DNA from: an uncultured Eubacteriales bacterium
Lineage (GTDB): Bacteria; Bacillota; Clostridia; Oscillospirales; CAG-272
DNA length: 64,000 nucleotides
Direction of reading: 5' to 3'
Assembly: GCA_934373635.1 (NCBI GenBank)
Contig: CAKROZ010000001.1
Location: forward strand, 124,001 to 188,000
The notes under the pieces are model-generated. The model worked only from the letters and a program-made list of their open reading frames with translations, ran no database searches and had not been told where the DNA came from. Made by a program: the position numbers and the translations under genes. Of this stretch, positions 17,913-26,919 are shown piece after piece (the stretch's first letter is position 1; each line of letters opens with the position of its first letter).

Positions 17913-20579
17913 ATGAAAAAACGCATCCTGTCATTGCTCCTCGCCCTCTTGATGATCGTGGGGACGGTATTGACCATGGTGTCTTGCGGAGGGGATCCCG
18001 GGCCCGACGGTCCCGATGGTCCCGACGACCAGAACGGAGAGACGAGCAAGTACGACCCCGAGAAGCGGCCGTTCTCCATGAGCATCCAGACGCCCGACGG
18101 CGTGTTCAACCCCTTCTTCTCGACCTCGGCGTATGACTCGGCGATCATCGGACATACGCAGATCAGTATGCTGAATACCGATAAGGAGGGCAATATCATC
18201 TGCGGCGAAGGCGAGCCGACGGTGGTCCGCGCCTATACCGTCGCGGAGGAGACGAAGGACGGAAAGAGGTATACCACCTACCGCTTCTTAATTAAGAACG
18301 GTGTCAAGTTTTCGGACGGCGAGCCCCTGACGATAAAGGACGTGCTCTTTAACCTGTACGTCTATCTCGATCCCGCCTATACGGGCTCGGCAACGATCTA
18401 CTCGACGGACATCGTGGGCTTGAAGAACTACCGCCAGCAGTCGGAGAACGTGACGGACGACGGCTCGGATAGCTTCGAGGATATGTTCCTCTCGCGGGCA
18501 AATGAGCGGATTGATACCCTGATCGATTACGTGAAAGACTACGGGATCCATAAAAACGACGACAGACCCGGACGCGATTGGGACGGGAAGGATGCGGCGA
18601 AGAAGGCAAAAGCCGAAAAGGACTTTGCCACGGTCGCCGAGACCTTCCGCAAGGAGCTTGAGACCGACTATAACAACACGAGCCGCGAGTCCTATGAGGA
18701 CTGGGGCTTCACCGAGGTCTGGCAGATCTTCCTCTATAACGACGGAGGACGCAGCTCGGAGCTTCTGAAGGACGACCCGACGAGAGAGGGTTTCTTTCTG
18801 AAGGATAAGGACGGCAACTATCAGCTCGACCCCGCGAAGGCGCAGATTATACTCGAGAATGAGATCGAACCGTACATCGCGGCGCATCCGGAGCTTTCGA
18901 GAGACGAGGCGATCAAGGCATATTGCATCGCATCGGTCTTTGAGGCATACTTCCCGCTGAATGAAGAGACGGGAGCGATCGACGTGACGCTCACGACCGC
19001 GACGGAATTCGAAAAGGTTGTCAGATACTGGGCGACGGCGCAGACGATCCTCGACCGCTTCACGGCGGAGGAGAAGAGCGATTACTTCGCAAATTCGGCG
19101 AGCGGCAGAGTGGTGCCGAACATCACGGGCATCACGACCGAGCGGGTGACGAGCTTTGACGGCAAGACGCTGGACGGCGAGTACGACGTCCTCTCGATCA
19201 AGATCAACGACGTCGACCCGAAGGCAATCTACAACTTCGCGTTCACGGTGTCCCCGATGCATTACTACTCGACGAGAAACTGGAAGGGCAAGGACTACAT
19301 CGCGGCGTTCAACGGCGTCGATGAATTCGGACTGGAATTCGGTAGCATCGACTTCATGAACGAGGTGATCAACGCCTCCACGAAGGTGGGACTTCCCGTC
19401 GGTGCTGGCCCCTACATGGCGTCGAACGCGTCGGGCAGCGGCACCGTGACGGGAGATAACTTCTTCAACAACAACTTCGTCTATTACGAGAGAAACCCCT
19501 ACTTCTATACGGTGGGCAAGGAGCTCTCGAACGCAAAGATCAAGTACATCCGGTATAAGGTCGTAGAATCCGACCAGATCATCAACGCATTGGCGAACGG
19601 GGACATCGACTACGGTGACCCGAGCGCAACGCAGGAGAACATCGCCGCGGCAGAGTCTGCGGGGCTCGGACACGTGGAGATCAAGACCTCGGGCTACGGT
19701 TACGTGGGCATCAACCCGCGCTTTATTCCCGACGTCACGGTGCGCCGCGCCATCATGAAGGCGATGAACACCGCGACGATCACGGAGAACTACTACAAGG
19801 GCGGACTCGCGGAGAGAATCTGGAGACCGATGTCGACGACCTCATGGGCATACCCGAAGGGAGCCAAGGCGTATGTCTACAACGAGGGCGAAGAGAACGA
19901 GTTAAGCTATGCCTTTGACAGCACGGGCTACGAGATCGAAGATATGTTAGAGGCGGCGGGCTACGAGAAGGTAGACGGCATTTATCAGAAGACGATCCCG
20001 GGCTTCGGCGTCGACAGACTCAGCGGACAGAACTACAAGTTTACGATCGCGGGCGGGTCGACCGATCACCCGGCGTACAAGATGTTCCTCGACGCGGCGA
20101 AGATTCTGAACGCGCACGGCATGGACGTGAAGGTCGTGACGTCGCAGACGGCGCTGTCCGACCTGTCGTCGGGTAAGCTCTCGGTCTGGGCGGCGGCATG
20201 GTCGTCGACGGTGGACCCGGATATGTATCAGGTGTACCACATGGACTCGCAGGCGAGCTCGACGAGCAACTGGGGCTATAAGCAGATCAAGGCAGGAAAG
20301 AACACCGAAGCGTATAAGGACGAGTATGCGATCATCACGGAGCTGTCCGCGCTGATCGATCAGGGACGCTCGACGACGGACAAGGACGCGAGAACGAAGA
20401 TCTACGCGAAGGCGCTTGACAAGATCATGGAGCTCGCGGTGGAGATGCCGACCTACCAGAGAAAGGATATGTCGGCGTACAATAAGGACGTTCTGAAGGA
20501 AGCGAGCATGACGCCCGAGTCGGAGCGCTCTCCCTACAACGGACTTCTCTCCCGCATCTGGGAGCTGACCTATAATTAA
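17913..20579 (+). CDS. Family 5 extracellular solute-binding lipoprotein (peptide/oligosaccharide type)
   Basis: I chose ATG 17913 because it follows GAGGAAACC and opens a lipoprotein signal peptide ending at Cys25. The mature N-terminus has an unusual Gly-Pro-Asp repeat linker. The 888-residue protein carries the SBP_bac_5 signature ('VKFSDGEPLTIKDVLFNLYV') and typical C-terminal motifs. It is considerably longer than the usual 500-600 residues because of an acidic and lysine-rich insert around residues 180-380. DppA/OppA relatives deliver peptides, nickel or oligosaccharides to an ABC permease. No permease or ATPase gene lies nearby, so it is an orphan here. A stem-loop follows the stop. 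Confidence 0.9.
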   Translation: MKKRILSLLLALLMIVGTVLTMVSCGGDPGPDGPDGPDDQNGETSKYDPEKRPFSMSIQTPDGVFNPFFSTSAYDSAIIGHTQISMLNTDKEGNIICGEGEPTVVRAYTVAEETKDGKRYTTYRFLIKNGVKFSDGEPLTIKDVLFNLYVYLDPAYTGSATIYSTDIVGLKNYRQQSENVTDDGSDSFEDMFLSRANERIDTLIDYVKDYGIHKNDDRPGRDWDGKDAAKKAKAEKDFATVAETFRKELETDYNNTSRESYEDWGFTEVWQIFLYNDGGRSSELLKDDPTREGFFLKDKDGNYQLDPAKAQIILENEIEPYIAAHPELSRDEAIKAYCIASVFEAYFPLNEETGAIDVTLTTATEFEKVVRYWATAQTILDRFTAEEKSDYFANSASGRVVPNITGITTERVTSFDGKTLDGEYDVLSIKINDVDPKAIYNFAFTVSPMHYYSTRNWKGKDYIAAFNGVDEFGLEFGSIDFMNEVINASTKVGLPVGAGPYMASNASGSGTVTGDNFFNNNFVYYERNPYFYTVGKELSNAKIKYIRYKVVESDQIINALANGDIDYGDPSATQENIAAAESAGLGHVEIKTSGYGYVGINPRFIPDVTVRRAIMKAMNTATITENYYKGGLAERIWRPMSTTSWAYPKGAKAYVYNEGEENELSYAFDSTGYEIEDMLEAAGYEKVDGIYQKTIPGFGVDRLSGQNYKFTIAGGSTDHPAYKMFLDAAKILNAHGMDVKVVTSQTALSDLSSGKLSVWAAAWSSTVDPDMYQVYHMDSQASSTSNWGYKQIKAGKNTEAYKDEYAIITELSALIDQGRSTTDKDARTKIYAKALDKIMELAVEMPTYQRKDMSAYNKDVLKEASMTPESERSPYNGLLSRIWELTYN

Positions 20580-20608
20580 GGCTTCGCGGCGTTCCCTTTG
20601 AGAACTCT

Positions 20609-20635
20609 CTCCTCCCCGCAAAAGGCGGGGAGGAG
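20609..20635 (+). other. Stem-loop after the solute-binding protein gene
   Basis: CTCCTCCCCGC and GCGGGGAGGAG form an 11-bp stem with an AAAAG loop. No T-tract follows, so it may stabilise the mRNA 3' end or act as a weak terminator. Confidence 0.45.
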
Positions 20636-20756
20636 AAGACGAAAACCTGACACTGTGATACTCGACAAACATCCGAAAAACAAGCAAACTTTGCCGCCTC
20701 GGGCAGTGAGAGCTCGCCTCGGAGAGAACCGGGACGGGCTCGGATAGGAAAAACAA

Positions 20757-20800
20757 AAAACGCGCCATATGCAAAGAATTCTTTGCATATGGCGCGTTTT
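20757..20800. terminator. Bidirectional terminator, perfect 44-bp palindrome
   Basis: The 22-nt arms are perfectly complementary around a central GAATTC, starting with AAAACGCGCC and ending with GGCGCGTTTT. T-rich flanks lie on both sides. It stands between the convergent solute-binding protein and MFS genes and can serve both. Confidence 0.85.
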
Positions 20801-20806
20801 CATCGT

Positions 20807-22195
20807 CTAATTCTTTTTTTTGGAGACCTTGGCGGTGAAGGAGAAGAACACACCTGCCGCACAGGAAATTACCCATACGAGGACGATGCCGGAGAGGTTT
20901 CCCGCCTCAAAGAGGGCGGAGAAAAGAAAACTCGCGGCAGAGGCGGACATATAGGAGGCGAAATCAAGGAATCCGCTCATTCCCGAAATGATGCCGAAGT
21001 CGCGGAAGCGGAGCACATAGACGCTGAAAATCATATTACAGGCACCGTACATGGCAGCCATGGCAAGGAAGAGCGCGACGAGCGTCAGGAGCTTTGCTGC
21101 CGTGCCGACAAGAAGAACCGTCGTAAAACCAAGCGTGGCGAGAAAAAAGAGCGCAAGACATTCCGTCTTTTCGTCATAGCGAAAAAAACGGAGAATCCAA
21201 AGGGAGAGAAAGGTACCGGCGATGGAGACGACGGGAAGCACGGAAGAGATGAGAGAGGTATCCGCGGTGGAAAAGCCGAGGTATATGTTCAGAAAGGTCG
21301 GGACCCAAAGCGAGGTCGCATTTCGTATGATGCCGTTCAGCATAGTGACCATCACCATCGAGACGAAGGCAAAGGAGAGGATTCCGCTCCGAAGATGCCC
21401 TCCCTGCGAGGCACCGGCGCGTCTTTCGCGGCGTGCAATCATTCCCGTGCGCTCCATATGAGTGCAAACGAGGAGCCAAACCGAGGCAATGACAAGCATC
21501 AGGGCACCCGCAAGAGAGAAAAAGGGATGCCAAGACGAGGAGAGTGCGGCGAGGAAGGCGAGAAGGTAGGTGACAAGAGAGCCGAGAATCGAAGCGACGG
21601 TCAGTGCGGTGAGAATTGCCTTCGCCGCTCTATCCTCGGTATTTTCCCCGATCAGGGCGGAAATCGGACCGTACAGCATGGAAGAAAAGAAGCCCGAGAT
21701 GCCGAACAGAACACATCCGAGTGTGCCGATGCCCGCGGTCGGCAAAAAGAAAAGAATTCCGCCGCTCACGCCAAGCCCGATAAATACCATCCACTTTGCC
21801 GGCAGGAAATTTCCGATCATCCCGTTGATGAGCTGACCTGTGCCGTAAGTCAAAAGAAAGACGCTCGTCATGGCGCCGAGCACACCCGCACTCTCGGGCA
21901 GCTCCTCCAAGATCGAGGGCATGAGGGAGCTCAGGATGTTCTTCCCGATATAGCACGCGGTATATGCCAAAAAGCAAAGAGAGCCGATGGTGAGATTCTT
22001 CTTGCGAAGAGCGGCGACGGTCGCGCCTTTCCCTGCGAGCTGCGCTGGCGCCTCATCGATCGATGCAGAAGACGCCCCCGTCCCGTCGGCAGGAACCGCC
22101 GTTTCCGTGCTGTCGGATGGCGCCGATGCCGACGGCTCCGCACCTGCCGCAATATCTGTTGCGGCGACTTTTGCGCTTGTCTCTGTGTCTTGCAT
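20807..22195 (-). CDS. Major facilitator superfamily transporter (OPA/GlpT-like)
   Basis: The start at 22195 is supported by AAGGAGG six bases upstream; a longer version (from 22246) lacks such a site. The 462-residue protein has a roughly 60-residue Ala/Ser/Thr-rich hydrophilic N-terminus followed by about 12 membrane segments. The first transmembrane region ('AYTACYIGKNILSSLMP...YGTGQLINGMIGN') resembles organophosphate:phosphate antiporters such as GlpT and UhpT, although the substrate cannot be read from sequence. It stands alone, divergent from the citrate operon, with two candidate promoters and a palindrome over the proximal one that suggest repression or induction by a ligand. Confidence 0.85.
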   Translation of the reverse strand: MQDTETSAKVAATDIAAGAEPSASAPSDSTETAVPADGTGASSASIDEAPAQLAGKGATVAALRKKNLTIGSLCFLAYTACYIGKNILSSLMPSILEELPESAGVLGAMTSVFLLTYGTGQLINGMIGNFLPAKWMVFIGLGVSGGILFFLPTAGIGTLGCVLFGISGFFSSMLYGPISALIGENTEDRAAKAILTALTVASILGSLVTYLLAFLAALSSSWHPFFSLAGALMLVIASVWLLVCTHMERTGMIARRERRAGASQGGHLRSGILSFAFVSMVMVTMLNGIIRNATSLWVPTFLNIYLGFSTADTSLISSVLPVVSIAGTFLSLWILRFFRYDEKTECLALFFLATLGFTTVLLVGTAAKLLTLVALFLAMAAMYGACNMIFSVYVLRFRDFGIISGMSGFLDFASYMSASAASFLFSALFEAGNLSGIVLVWVISCAAGVFFSFTAKVSKKKN

Positions 22196-22348
22196 GTGTC
22201 CTCCTTCGGATAGGGCGGGAGAAGGCGGGAGCGCTTCGCGTGTCATGCGTGGGAGCGCAACGCACCTTTTTCATAGGTTTCCCGATCCGGAAACGTCCGC
22301 AGGAGCAAAAGCGGTAGCCCGAGCGCCTGCGCGAAAAAATGTACCTTT

Positions 22349-22377
22349 ATAATATAAGTGAAAAAGTTTGCTTGCAA
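22349..22377 (-). promoter_or_regulatory. Proximal MFS promoter
   Basis: On the minus strand TTGCAA, a 17-bp spacer and TATTAT are correctly placed about 150 bp upstream of the MFS start. The -35 hexamer lies inside the 22358-22389 palindrome. Confidence 0.6.
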
Positions 22378-22389
22378 GGACTTTTTCAC
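22358..22389. promoter_or_regulatory. Palindromic operator overlapping the MFS promoter
   Basis: GTGAAAAAGT and ACTTTTTCAC form perfect 10-bp arms separated by 12 bp that contain TTGCTTGCAA. The palindrome covers the -35 element and most of the spacer of the proximal MFS promoter, the classic position for a repressor. The regulator is not identifiable from this window. Confidence 0.6.
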
Positions 22390-22410
22390 GCCATATTTTA
22401 ACGAACGGCT

Positions 22411-22433
22411 GTTCTTTGCGTTTAGCAAAGAAC
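22411..22433. other. Stem-loop between the two MFS promoters
   Basis: GTTCTTTGC and GCAAAGAAC form a perfect 9-bp stem with a 5-nt loop. It has no T-tract. It lies in the leader of a transcript from the distal MFS promoter and could be an operator or a leader structure. Confidence 0.45.
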
Positions 22434-22482
22434 ATATTGCGAATGCAATACAAAAATTTATTTTTGAAAGCCGTGTAATGTT

Positions 22483-22511
22483 ATTATATCACATACCCTC
22501 GGGAATGTCAA
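22483..22511 (-). promoter_or_regulatory. Distal MFS promoter (perfect consensus)
   Basis: TTGACA, 17 bp, TATAAT on the minus strand. No credible gene lies between it and the MFS gene, so it probably drives that gene with a leader of about 280 nt. Confidence 0.75.
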
Positions 22512-22690
22512 GCAAAAAAGAAGAGACCTGACACGGAAAATATCGCCGATCCGTAGAATCCGACGATTTTTCCGAAGGACGGGCAGACCCCGTGCGCTTT
22601 CGGAAAGGGAAGCGGCGCCGTGCTTCGGCATAAGAAAAAACGATTTTATCGGCAAAAGCGCATTTTTCTTCGGTTTTTCACGCTTTCCTC

Positions 22691-22719
22691 TTGACAAATC
22701 GCTCACTTTTTTGTATAAT
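22691..22719 (+). promoter_or_regulatory. Promoter of the citrate/2-oxoglutarate operon (perfect consensus)
   Basis: TTGACA at 22691-22696 and TATAAT at 22714-22719 are separated by exactly 17 bp, about 54 bp before the first start codon. The predicted transcription start is near 22726, just before the GntR-type palindrome. Confidence 0.88.
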
Positions 22720-22735
22720 GGTACATATTTTTACA

Positions 22736-22753
22736 TTGTATACATGTATACAA
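22736..22753 (+). promoter_or_regulatory. GntR-family operator (perfect 18-bp palindrome)
   Basis: TTGTATACATGTATACAA is a perfect palindrome lying at about +10 to +28 relative to the predicted start. The GTATAC core is typical of FadR/FCD-subfamily GntR operators. The operon's own second gene encodes such a regulator, so autoregulation and a roadblock or promoter-occlusion mechanism are likely (inference). Confidence 0.8.
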
Positions 22754-22772
22754 ACAAGAATAGGAGGTCGCC

Positions 22773-24149
22773 ATGCTCGAAATATCCTCGAAAACCAACC
22801 TTTTGGAACAGAAAAGCTATAAATATTCGCTCCAGGACGTGAAGGACCCGAATCTTTACCGCGACATTTACCCCTACACCGACGTGCCACGCATCGCCTT
22901 CAACCATCGGCGCGTCCCGATGGGAATGCCCGAGGACATCTGGATCACCGATACCTCCTTCCGCGACGGTCAGCAGTCGGTGGAGCCCTATACGGTAAAG
23001 CAGATCGTCGACCTCTATCGCCTCATGTCGAAGCTCGGCGGACCCTACGGCATCATCCGTCAGACCGAATTTTTCGTTTACAGCGAAAAGGACAGGGAGG
23101 CGATCTGCCGCTGCCGCGACCTCGGATTGAAATTCCCCGAGATCACCACATGGATCCGCGCGTCGAAGGAGGATTTTCGCCTCGTACGCGACCTCGGCAT
23201 CCGCGAGACGGGCATTCTCGTCTCTTGCAGCGACTACCACATTTTCAAGAAAATGAAAATGACGCGCAAGGAATGCATGGAGCATTATCTCGCCTCGGTG
23301 GCGGAGGCGTTTGAGGCGGGGGTCATGCCTCGTTGTCACCTCGAGGACATCACGCGCGCCGACTTTTACGGTTTTGTCGTCCCCTTCGTCAACGAGCTGA
23401 TGAAAATGTCGCAGGACGCGGGCATCCCCGTGCGGATCCGCGCCTGCGATACGATGGGGTACGGTGTTCCTTATACCGAGGCGGCGCTTCCGCGCAGTGT
23501 GGCGGGCATCATTTACGGACTTCAGCACTATTCCGACGTACCGAGCGAAATGCTCGAATGGCACGGACACAACGACTTTTATCGCGCGGTGGCAAACGCC
23601 GCGACCGCGTGGCTGTACGGCGCCTCTGGCGTCAATTGCTCCTTGCTCGGCATCGGAGAGCGCACGGGCAACATCCCGCTTGAGGCGATGGTGTTCGAGT
23701 ACGCATCCCTGCGCGGCTCACTCGACGGGATGGACACCACCGCGATCACCGAGATCGCCGACTATTTCCGCCATGAGATCGGATACAAGATCCCGCCGAT
23801 GACCCCCTTCGTCGGGAGGAACTTCAACGTGACCCGCGCGGGGATCCACGCCGACGGACTTCTTAAGGACGAGGAGATCTACAACATCTTCGATACCGAA
23901 AAGCTCCTCGGCAGGCGCCCGACCGTCATGCTCGGGAAGAATTCGGGACTTGCGGGCATCGCCTATTGGATCAATGAAAACTACGCCATCCCCGCCGCCG
24001 CGGCGCTCGATAAAAGGCATCCCGTTGTCCTGCGTCTGAAGGAGTGGATTGACACCGAATATCGGGACGGAAGGCAAACGGCACTTTCCGCCGCGGAAAT
24101 CGAAGAGAAAATCGAAGAATTCTCGGACGGCGCCCTTACGAGACTTTGA
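22773..24149 (+). CDS. Probable Re-citrate synthase (isopropylmalate/homocitrate synthase-like)
   Basis: The start follows a strong AGGAGG site. The 458-residue protein belongs to the DRE-TIM metallolyase family: it has the metal and substrate motif DTSFRDGQQS (residues 60-69) and the HxH metal motif H264-G-H266-ND. It lacks the C-terminal LeuA regulatory domain of a full 2-isopropylmalate synthase. Because aconitase and isocitrate dehydrogenase genes follow in the same operon, I infer that it condenses oxaloacetate and acetyl-CoA to citrate, as does the Re-citrate synthase known from Clostridium kluyveri. Homocitrate synthase or isopropylmalate synthase remain alternatives, but no lysine or leucine pathway gene is nearby. 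Confidence 0.8.
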   Translation: MLEISSKTNLLEQKSYKYSLQDVKDPNLYRDIYPYTDVPRIAFNHRRVPMGMPEDIWITDTSFRDGQQSVEPYTVKQIVDLYRLMSKLGGPYGIIRQTEFFVYSEKDREAICRCRDLGLKFPEITTWIRASKEDFRLVRDLGIRETGILVSCSDYHIFKKMKMTRKECMEHYLASVAEAFEAGVMPRCHLEDITRADFYGFVVPFVNELMKMSQDAGIPVRIRACDTMGYGVPYTEAALPRSVAGIIYGLQHYSDVPSEMLEWHGHNDFYRAVANAATAWLYGASGVNCSLLGIGERTGNIPLEAMVFEYASLRGSLDGMDTTAITEIADYFRHEIGYKIPPMTPFVGRNFNVTRAGIHADGLLKDEEIYNIFDTEKLLGRRPTVMLGKNSGLAGIAYWINENYAIPAAAALDKRHPVVLRLKEWIDTEYRDGRQTALSAAEIEEKIEEFSDGALTRL

Positions 24150-24189
24150 AAAGCACGGCGCGAAATTCAATAAGGAAAGAGGGATTCCG

Positions 24190-24828
24190 ATGGAACATAA
24201 GAACGTATCGCTGGCCGATCGGGTTTTCGAACGGCTCGAGACCGATTTGCTCGGCGGCAGGTATCAAAGAGGAGAGCTTCTCACCGAGCATCGGCTCGTG
24301 GAGGATCTCGGTGTCAGCCGTACACCGATCCGCGAGGCACTCCGTCGATTGGAGCAGGAGCACATTGTCGAAATCGGCGGACGGGGCATCCTCGTCATCG
24401 GCGTGAGCGAGGAGGATGTTAGGGACATTTTCAATATTCGTCTGCATATTGAAGGGGAGGCGGCGGCGCGCGCGGCAAAGAACGCCGACCCCGCCGCGAT
24501 CGGCAGACTCGGCGAGGCGCTCGAGCTTCAGGAATACTACGTCGGGCGCTCGGATGCCGATCACATCCGCTCGATGGACAGCCGTTTTCACGAGCTTGTC
24601 TATCTCGCTTCGGGGAGCGTGATCTATGCCGATACGCTTCTCCCTTTGCACAGAAAGGTGCAAAAATACAGAAAGCTCTCGGTCGAGAGCGAAAACCGCG
24701 CCGCAGAGTCCGCCGCGGAGCACCGCGAGATCTATGAGGCGATCGAGCGGGGGGATGCCGAGGCGGCGGCGCGCGCCATGACCGCCCACGTGCAGAACGC
24801 GCGCAATCATATCTTACAGCGCGGATAG
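24190..24828 (+). CDS. GntR-family regulator, FCD (FadR) subfamily
   Basis: ATG 24190 follows GGAAAGAGGG; an upstream extension would overlap the previous gene and is not supported. The 212-residue protein has an N-terminal winged helix ('LVEDLGVSRTPIREALRRL', about residues 40-58) and a C-terminal all-helical FCD ligand-binding domain beginning near 'DIFNIRLHIEGEAAA'. The family often senses organic acids. It is embedded between citrate synthase and aconitase genes, and the operon promoter carries a matching palindrome, so it probably represses this operon and responds to citrate or a related acid (inference). Confidence 0.92.
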   Translation: MEHKNVSLADRVFERLETDLLGGRYQRGELLTEHRLVEDLGVSRTPIREALRRLEQEHIVEIGGRGILVIGVSEEDVRDIFNIRLHIEGEAAARAAKNADPAAIGRLGEALELQEYYVGRSDADHIRSMDSRFHELVYLASGSVIYADTLLPLHRKVQKYRKLSVESENRAAESAAEHREIYEAIERGDAEAAARAMTAHVQNARNHILQRG

Positions 24829-24965
24829 CGCACATCCGAAGAACCGTTCCGAAGCCCTTTGCAAGACCCCTTGCGGAGGTCTTCCGAGTCCTCATAAAGC
24901 ACGCCCCTTACGACAAAAACGCGGGGAACATTTGATTCCGCCCTCGGCGGAGAAAGAGAGATTTT

Positions 24966-26900
24966 ATGGGTTACACCATTGCACAAAAGATCATTGCCGC
25001 GCATCTTCTCTCGGGTGAGATGCGCACGGGGAGCGAGATCGCGCTCCGCATCGACCAGACCCTGACGCAGGACGCGACGGGCACGATGGCATATCTCGAA
25101 TTCGAAACCATGGGCATCGATCGCGTGAAAACCGAGCGCAGTGTTGCCTATATTGACCACAATACGTTACAATCCGGCTTCGAAAACGCGGACGATCACC
25201 GCTATATCGCCTCCGTCGCGAAAAAGCACGGCATCTATTTTTCCCGCCCGGGGAACGGAATCTGCCATCAGGTGCATCTCGAACGCTTCGGCATCCCGGG
25301 TAAGACGCTCATCGGCTCGGACAGCCATACGCCGACGGGCGGCGGCATCGGAATGCTCGCGTTCGGTGCGGGCGGACTCGACGTCGCGGTCGCGATGGGC
25401 GGTGGCGCATACTCTATCACCATGCCGAAGATGTACCGTGTCAATCTGCACGGCAGACTTTCCCCCTTCGTCACCGCGAAGGACGTCAGCCTCGAGATCC
25501 TGCGGCTCCTCACGGTCAAGGGGGGCGTCGGCGCGATCCTCGAGTGGGGAGGAGAGGGCGTCTCGACCCTCACGGTGCCCGAGCGCGCCACGATCACCAA
25601 CATGGGCACGGAGCTCGGCGCGACGACCTCGGTCTTTCCTTCCGATGAAATTACGCGTGAGTTTTTACGGGCGCAGGGAAGAGAAGAGGACTACGTGCCC
25701 GTCTTCCCCGACGCCGACGCCGTGTACGATAAGATCATCGATATAGACCTTTCGACCCTCGAGCCACTGATCGCCCTGCCGCACAGCCCCGACCGTGTCG
25801 TGAAGGTGAAGGAGCTGTCGGATGTCAGGGTCGATCAGGTGTGCATCGGCTCCTGCACGAATTCCTCTTTATACGATATGAAGAAGGTCGCCGCGCTTCT
25901 TCGCGGACGCACCGTTGCCGAGAGCGTCAGTCTTTCGGTGTCTCCGGGGTCGAAGCAGGTGCTCCGTATGCTCGCGGATGACGGCTCCCTCGCGGATATT
26001 CTCGCCGCGGGTGCACGCCTTCTCGAATGCGCGTGCGGTCCCTGCATCGGCATGGGCTTTTCCCCGAATTCCGGAGGTGTCAGCCTCCGCACCTTCAACC
26101 GCAATTTCGAAGGGAGAAGCGGTACCCGCGACGCAAAGGTCTACCTCGTATCTCCCGAGGTCGCGGTCGCGTCCGCTCTGACGGGCAGAATCACCGACCC
26201 ACGTACCCTCGGAAAGATGCCGAAGGTCGCATTGCCGAGTCGCTTTACCGTCGATGACAGTGCCGTCATCCCTCCCGCCTCCCCCGAAGAGGCGAAAACG
26301 CTTGAAATTCTTCGCGGCCCGAACATCAAGCCTTTTCCGAAGGCGCGCCCGATCGAGAATATCGTGAAAGCGTCCCTCGTTTTGAAGGTCGGGGACAATA
26401 TCACCACCGACCACATCATGCCCGCAGGGGCAAAGATCCTGCCCTATCGGTCGAACATCCCCTATCTTTCGAAATTCTGTTTTTCCGTGATCGACCCCGA
26501 CTTTCCCGCTCGCGCGGAGAAGGCGGGCGCGGGCATCATCGTCGGCGGGCAGAATTACGGGCAAGGCTCGTCGAGAGAGCACGCCGCGCTCGTCCCCCTG
26601 TATCTCGGCATCCGCGCCGTCGTCGCACAGAGCTTTGCGCGCATCCACGCGGCAAACCTCATCAACGCGGGGATTCTCCCCCTGACCTTCAAAGATCCCG
26701 CCGATTACGATAAGCTTCGGACGGGGGACGAGCTTGTCCTCTCCGATGTCTTTGACGGACTCTCATCGGGAGAGATCCTTCTCAAGGATCTGACAAACGG
26801 GGAAAAGATCCCCCTCATCGCTGCCTTCACACCGAGGCAAAGGGAGATCCTTCTTCTCGGCGGACTTCTGCCCTATACCGAAAAACATTCGACGAAATGA
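24966..26900 (+). CDS. Aconitate hydratase (Aquifex-type, 644 aa)
   Basis: The product interconverts citrate and isocitrate through a [4Fe-4S] cluster. The cluster ligands are visible as C297 (GSCTNS), C357 and C360 (CGPCIG). The substrate loop 'SHTPTGGGIGMLAFGAGGLD' and the C-terminal swivel domain motif GSSREHAAL are also present. At 644 residues it fits the shorter monomeric aconitase type rather than the roughly 890-residue AcnA/AcnB. It stands between the GntR gene and isocitrate dehydrogenase, 137 bp after the former and 19 bp before the latter, completing the oxidative branch to 2-oxoglutarate. Confidence 0.93.
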   Translation: MGYTIAQKIIAAHLLSGEMRTGSEIALRIDQTLTQDATGTMAYLEFETMGIDRVKTERSVAYIDHNTLQSGFENADDHRYIASVAKKHGIYFSRPGNGICHQVHLERFGIPGKTLIGSDSHTPTGGGIGMLAFGAGGLDVAVAMGGGAYSITMPKMYRVNLHGRLSPFVTAKDVSLEILRLLTVKGGVGAILEWGGEGVSTLTVPERATITNMGTELGATTSVFPSDEITREFLRAQGREEDYVPVFPDADAVYDKIIDIDLSTLEPLIALPHSPDRVVKVKELSDVRVDQVCIGSCTNSSLYDMKKVAALLRGRTVAESVSLSVSPGSKQVLRMLADDGSLADILAAGARLLECACGPCIGMGFSPNSGGVSLRTFNRNFEGRSGTRDAKVYLVSPEVAVASALTGRITDPRTLGKMPKVALPSRFTVDDSAVIPPASPEEAKTLEILRGPNIKPFPKARPIENIVKASLVLKVGDNITTDHIMPAGAKILPYRSNIPYLSKFCFSVIDPDFPARAEKAGAGIIVGGQNYGQGSSREHAALVPLYLGIRAVVAQSFARIHAANLINAGILPLTFKDPADYDKLRTGDELVLSDVFDGLSSGEILLKDLTNGEKIPLIAAFTPRQREILLLGGLLPYTEKHSTK

Positions 26901-26919
26901 AAAGAAAGGTTGACATGAT

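Larger units (their letters stand above)
22196..22772. other. 577-bp divergent regulatory region between MFS gene and citrate operon
   Basis: No credible gene is present; short open frames overlap the promoters and resemble no family. The region is AT-rich compared with its neighbours. It contains, from left to right, the proximal MFS promoter with a 32-bp palindrome, a 9-bp stem-loop (22411-22433), the distal MFS promoter, and the promoter and operator of the citrate operon. Confidence 0.7.

Noticed and set aside
20609..20635. Intrinsic terminator after the solute-binding protein gene
   Set aside because: The stem is good but no T-tract follows; the 44-bp palindrome at 20757 is the better terminator.
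22243..22706. Short open frames between the MFS gene and the citrate operon
   Set aside because: They overlap promoters and palindromes, lack ribosome sites and resemble no family.
22773..24149. 2-isopropylmalate synthase (leuA)
   Set aside because: There is no LeuA regulatory domain and no leuBCD neighbours; aconitase and isocitrate dehydrogenase follow in the same operon, so Re-citrate synthase fits better.
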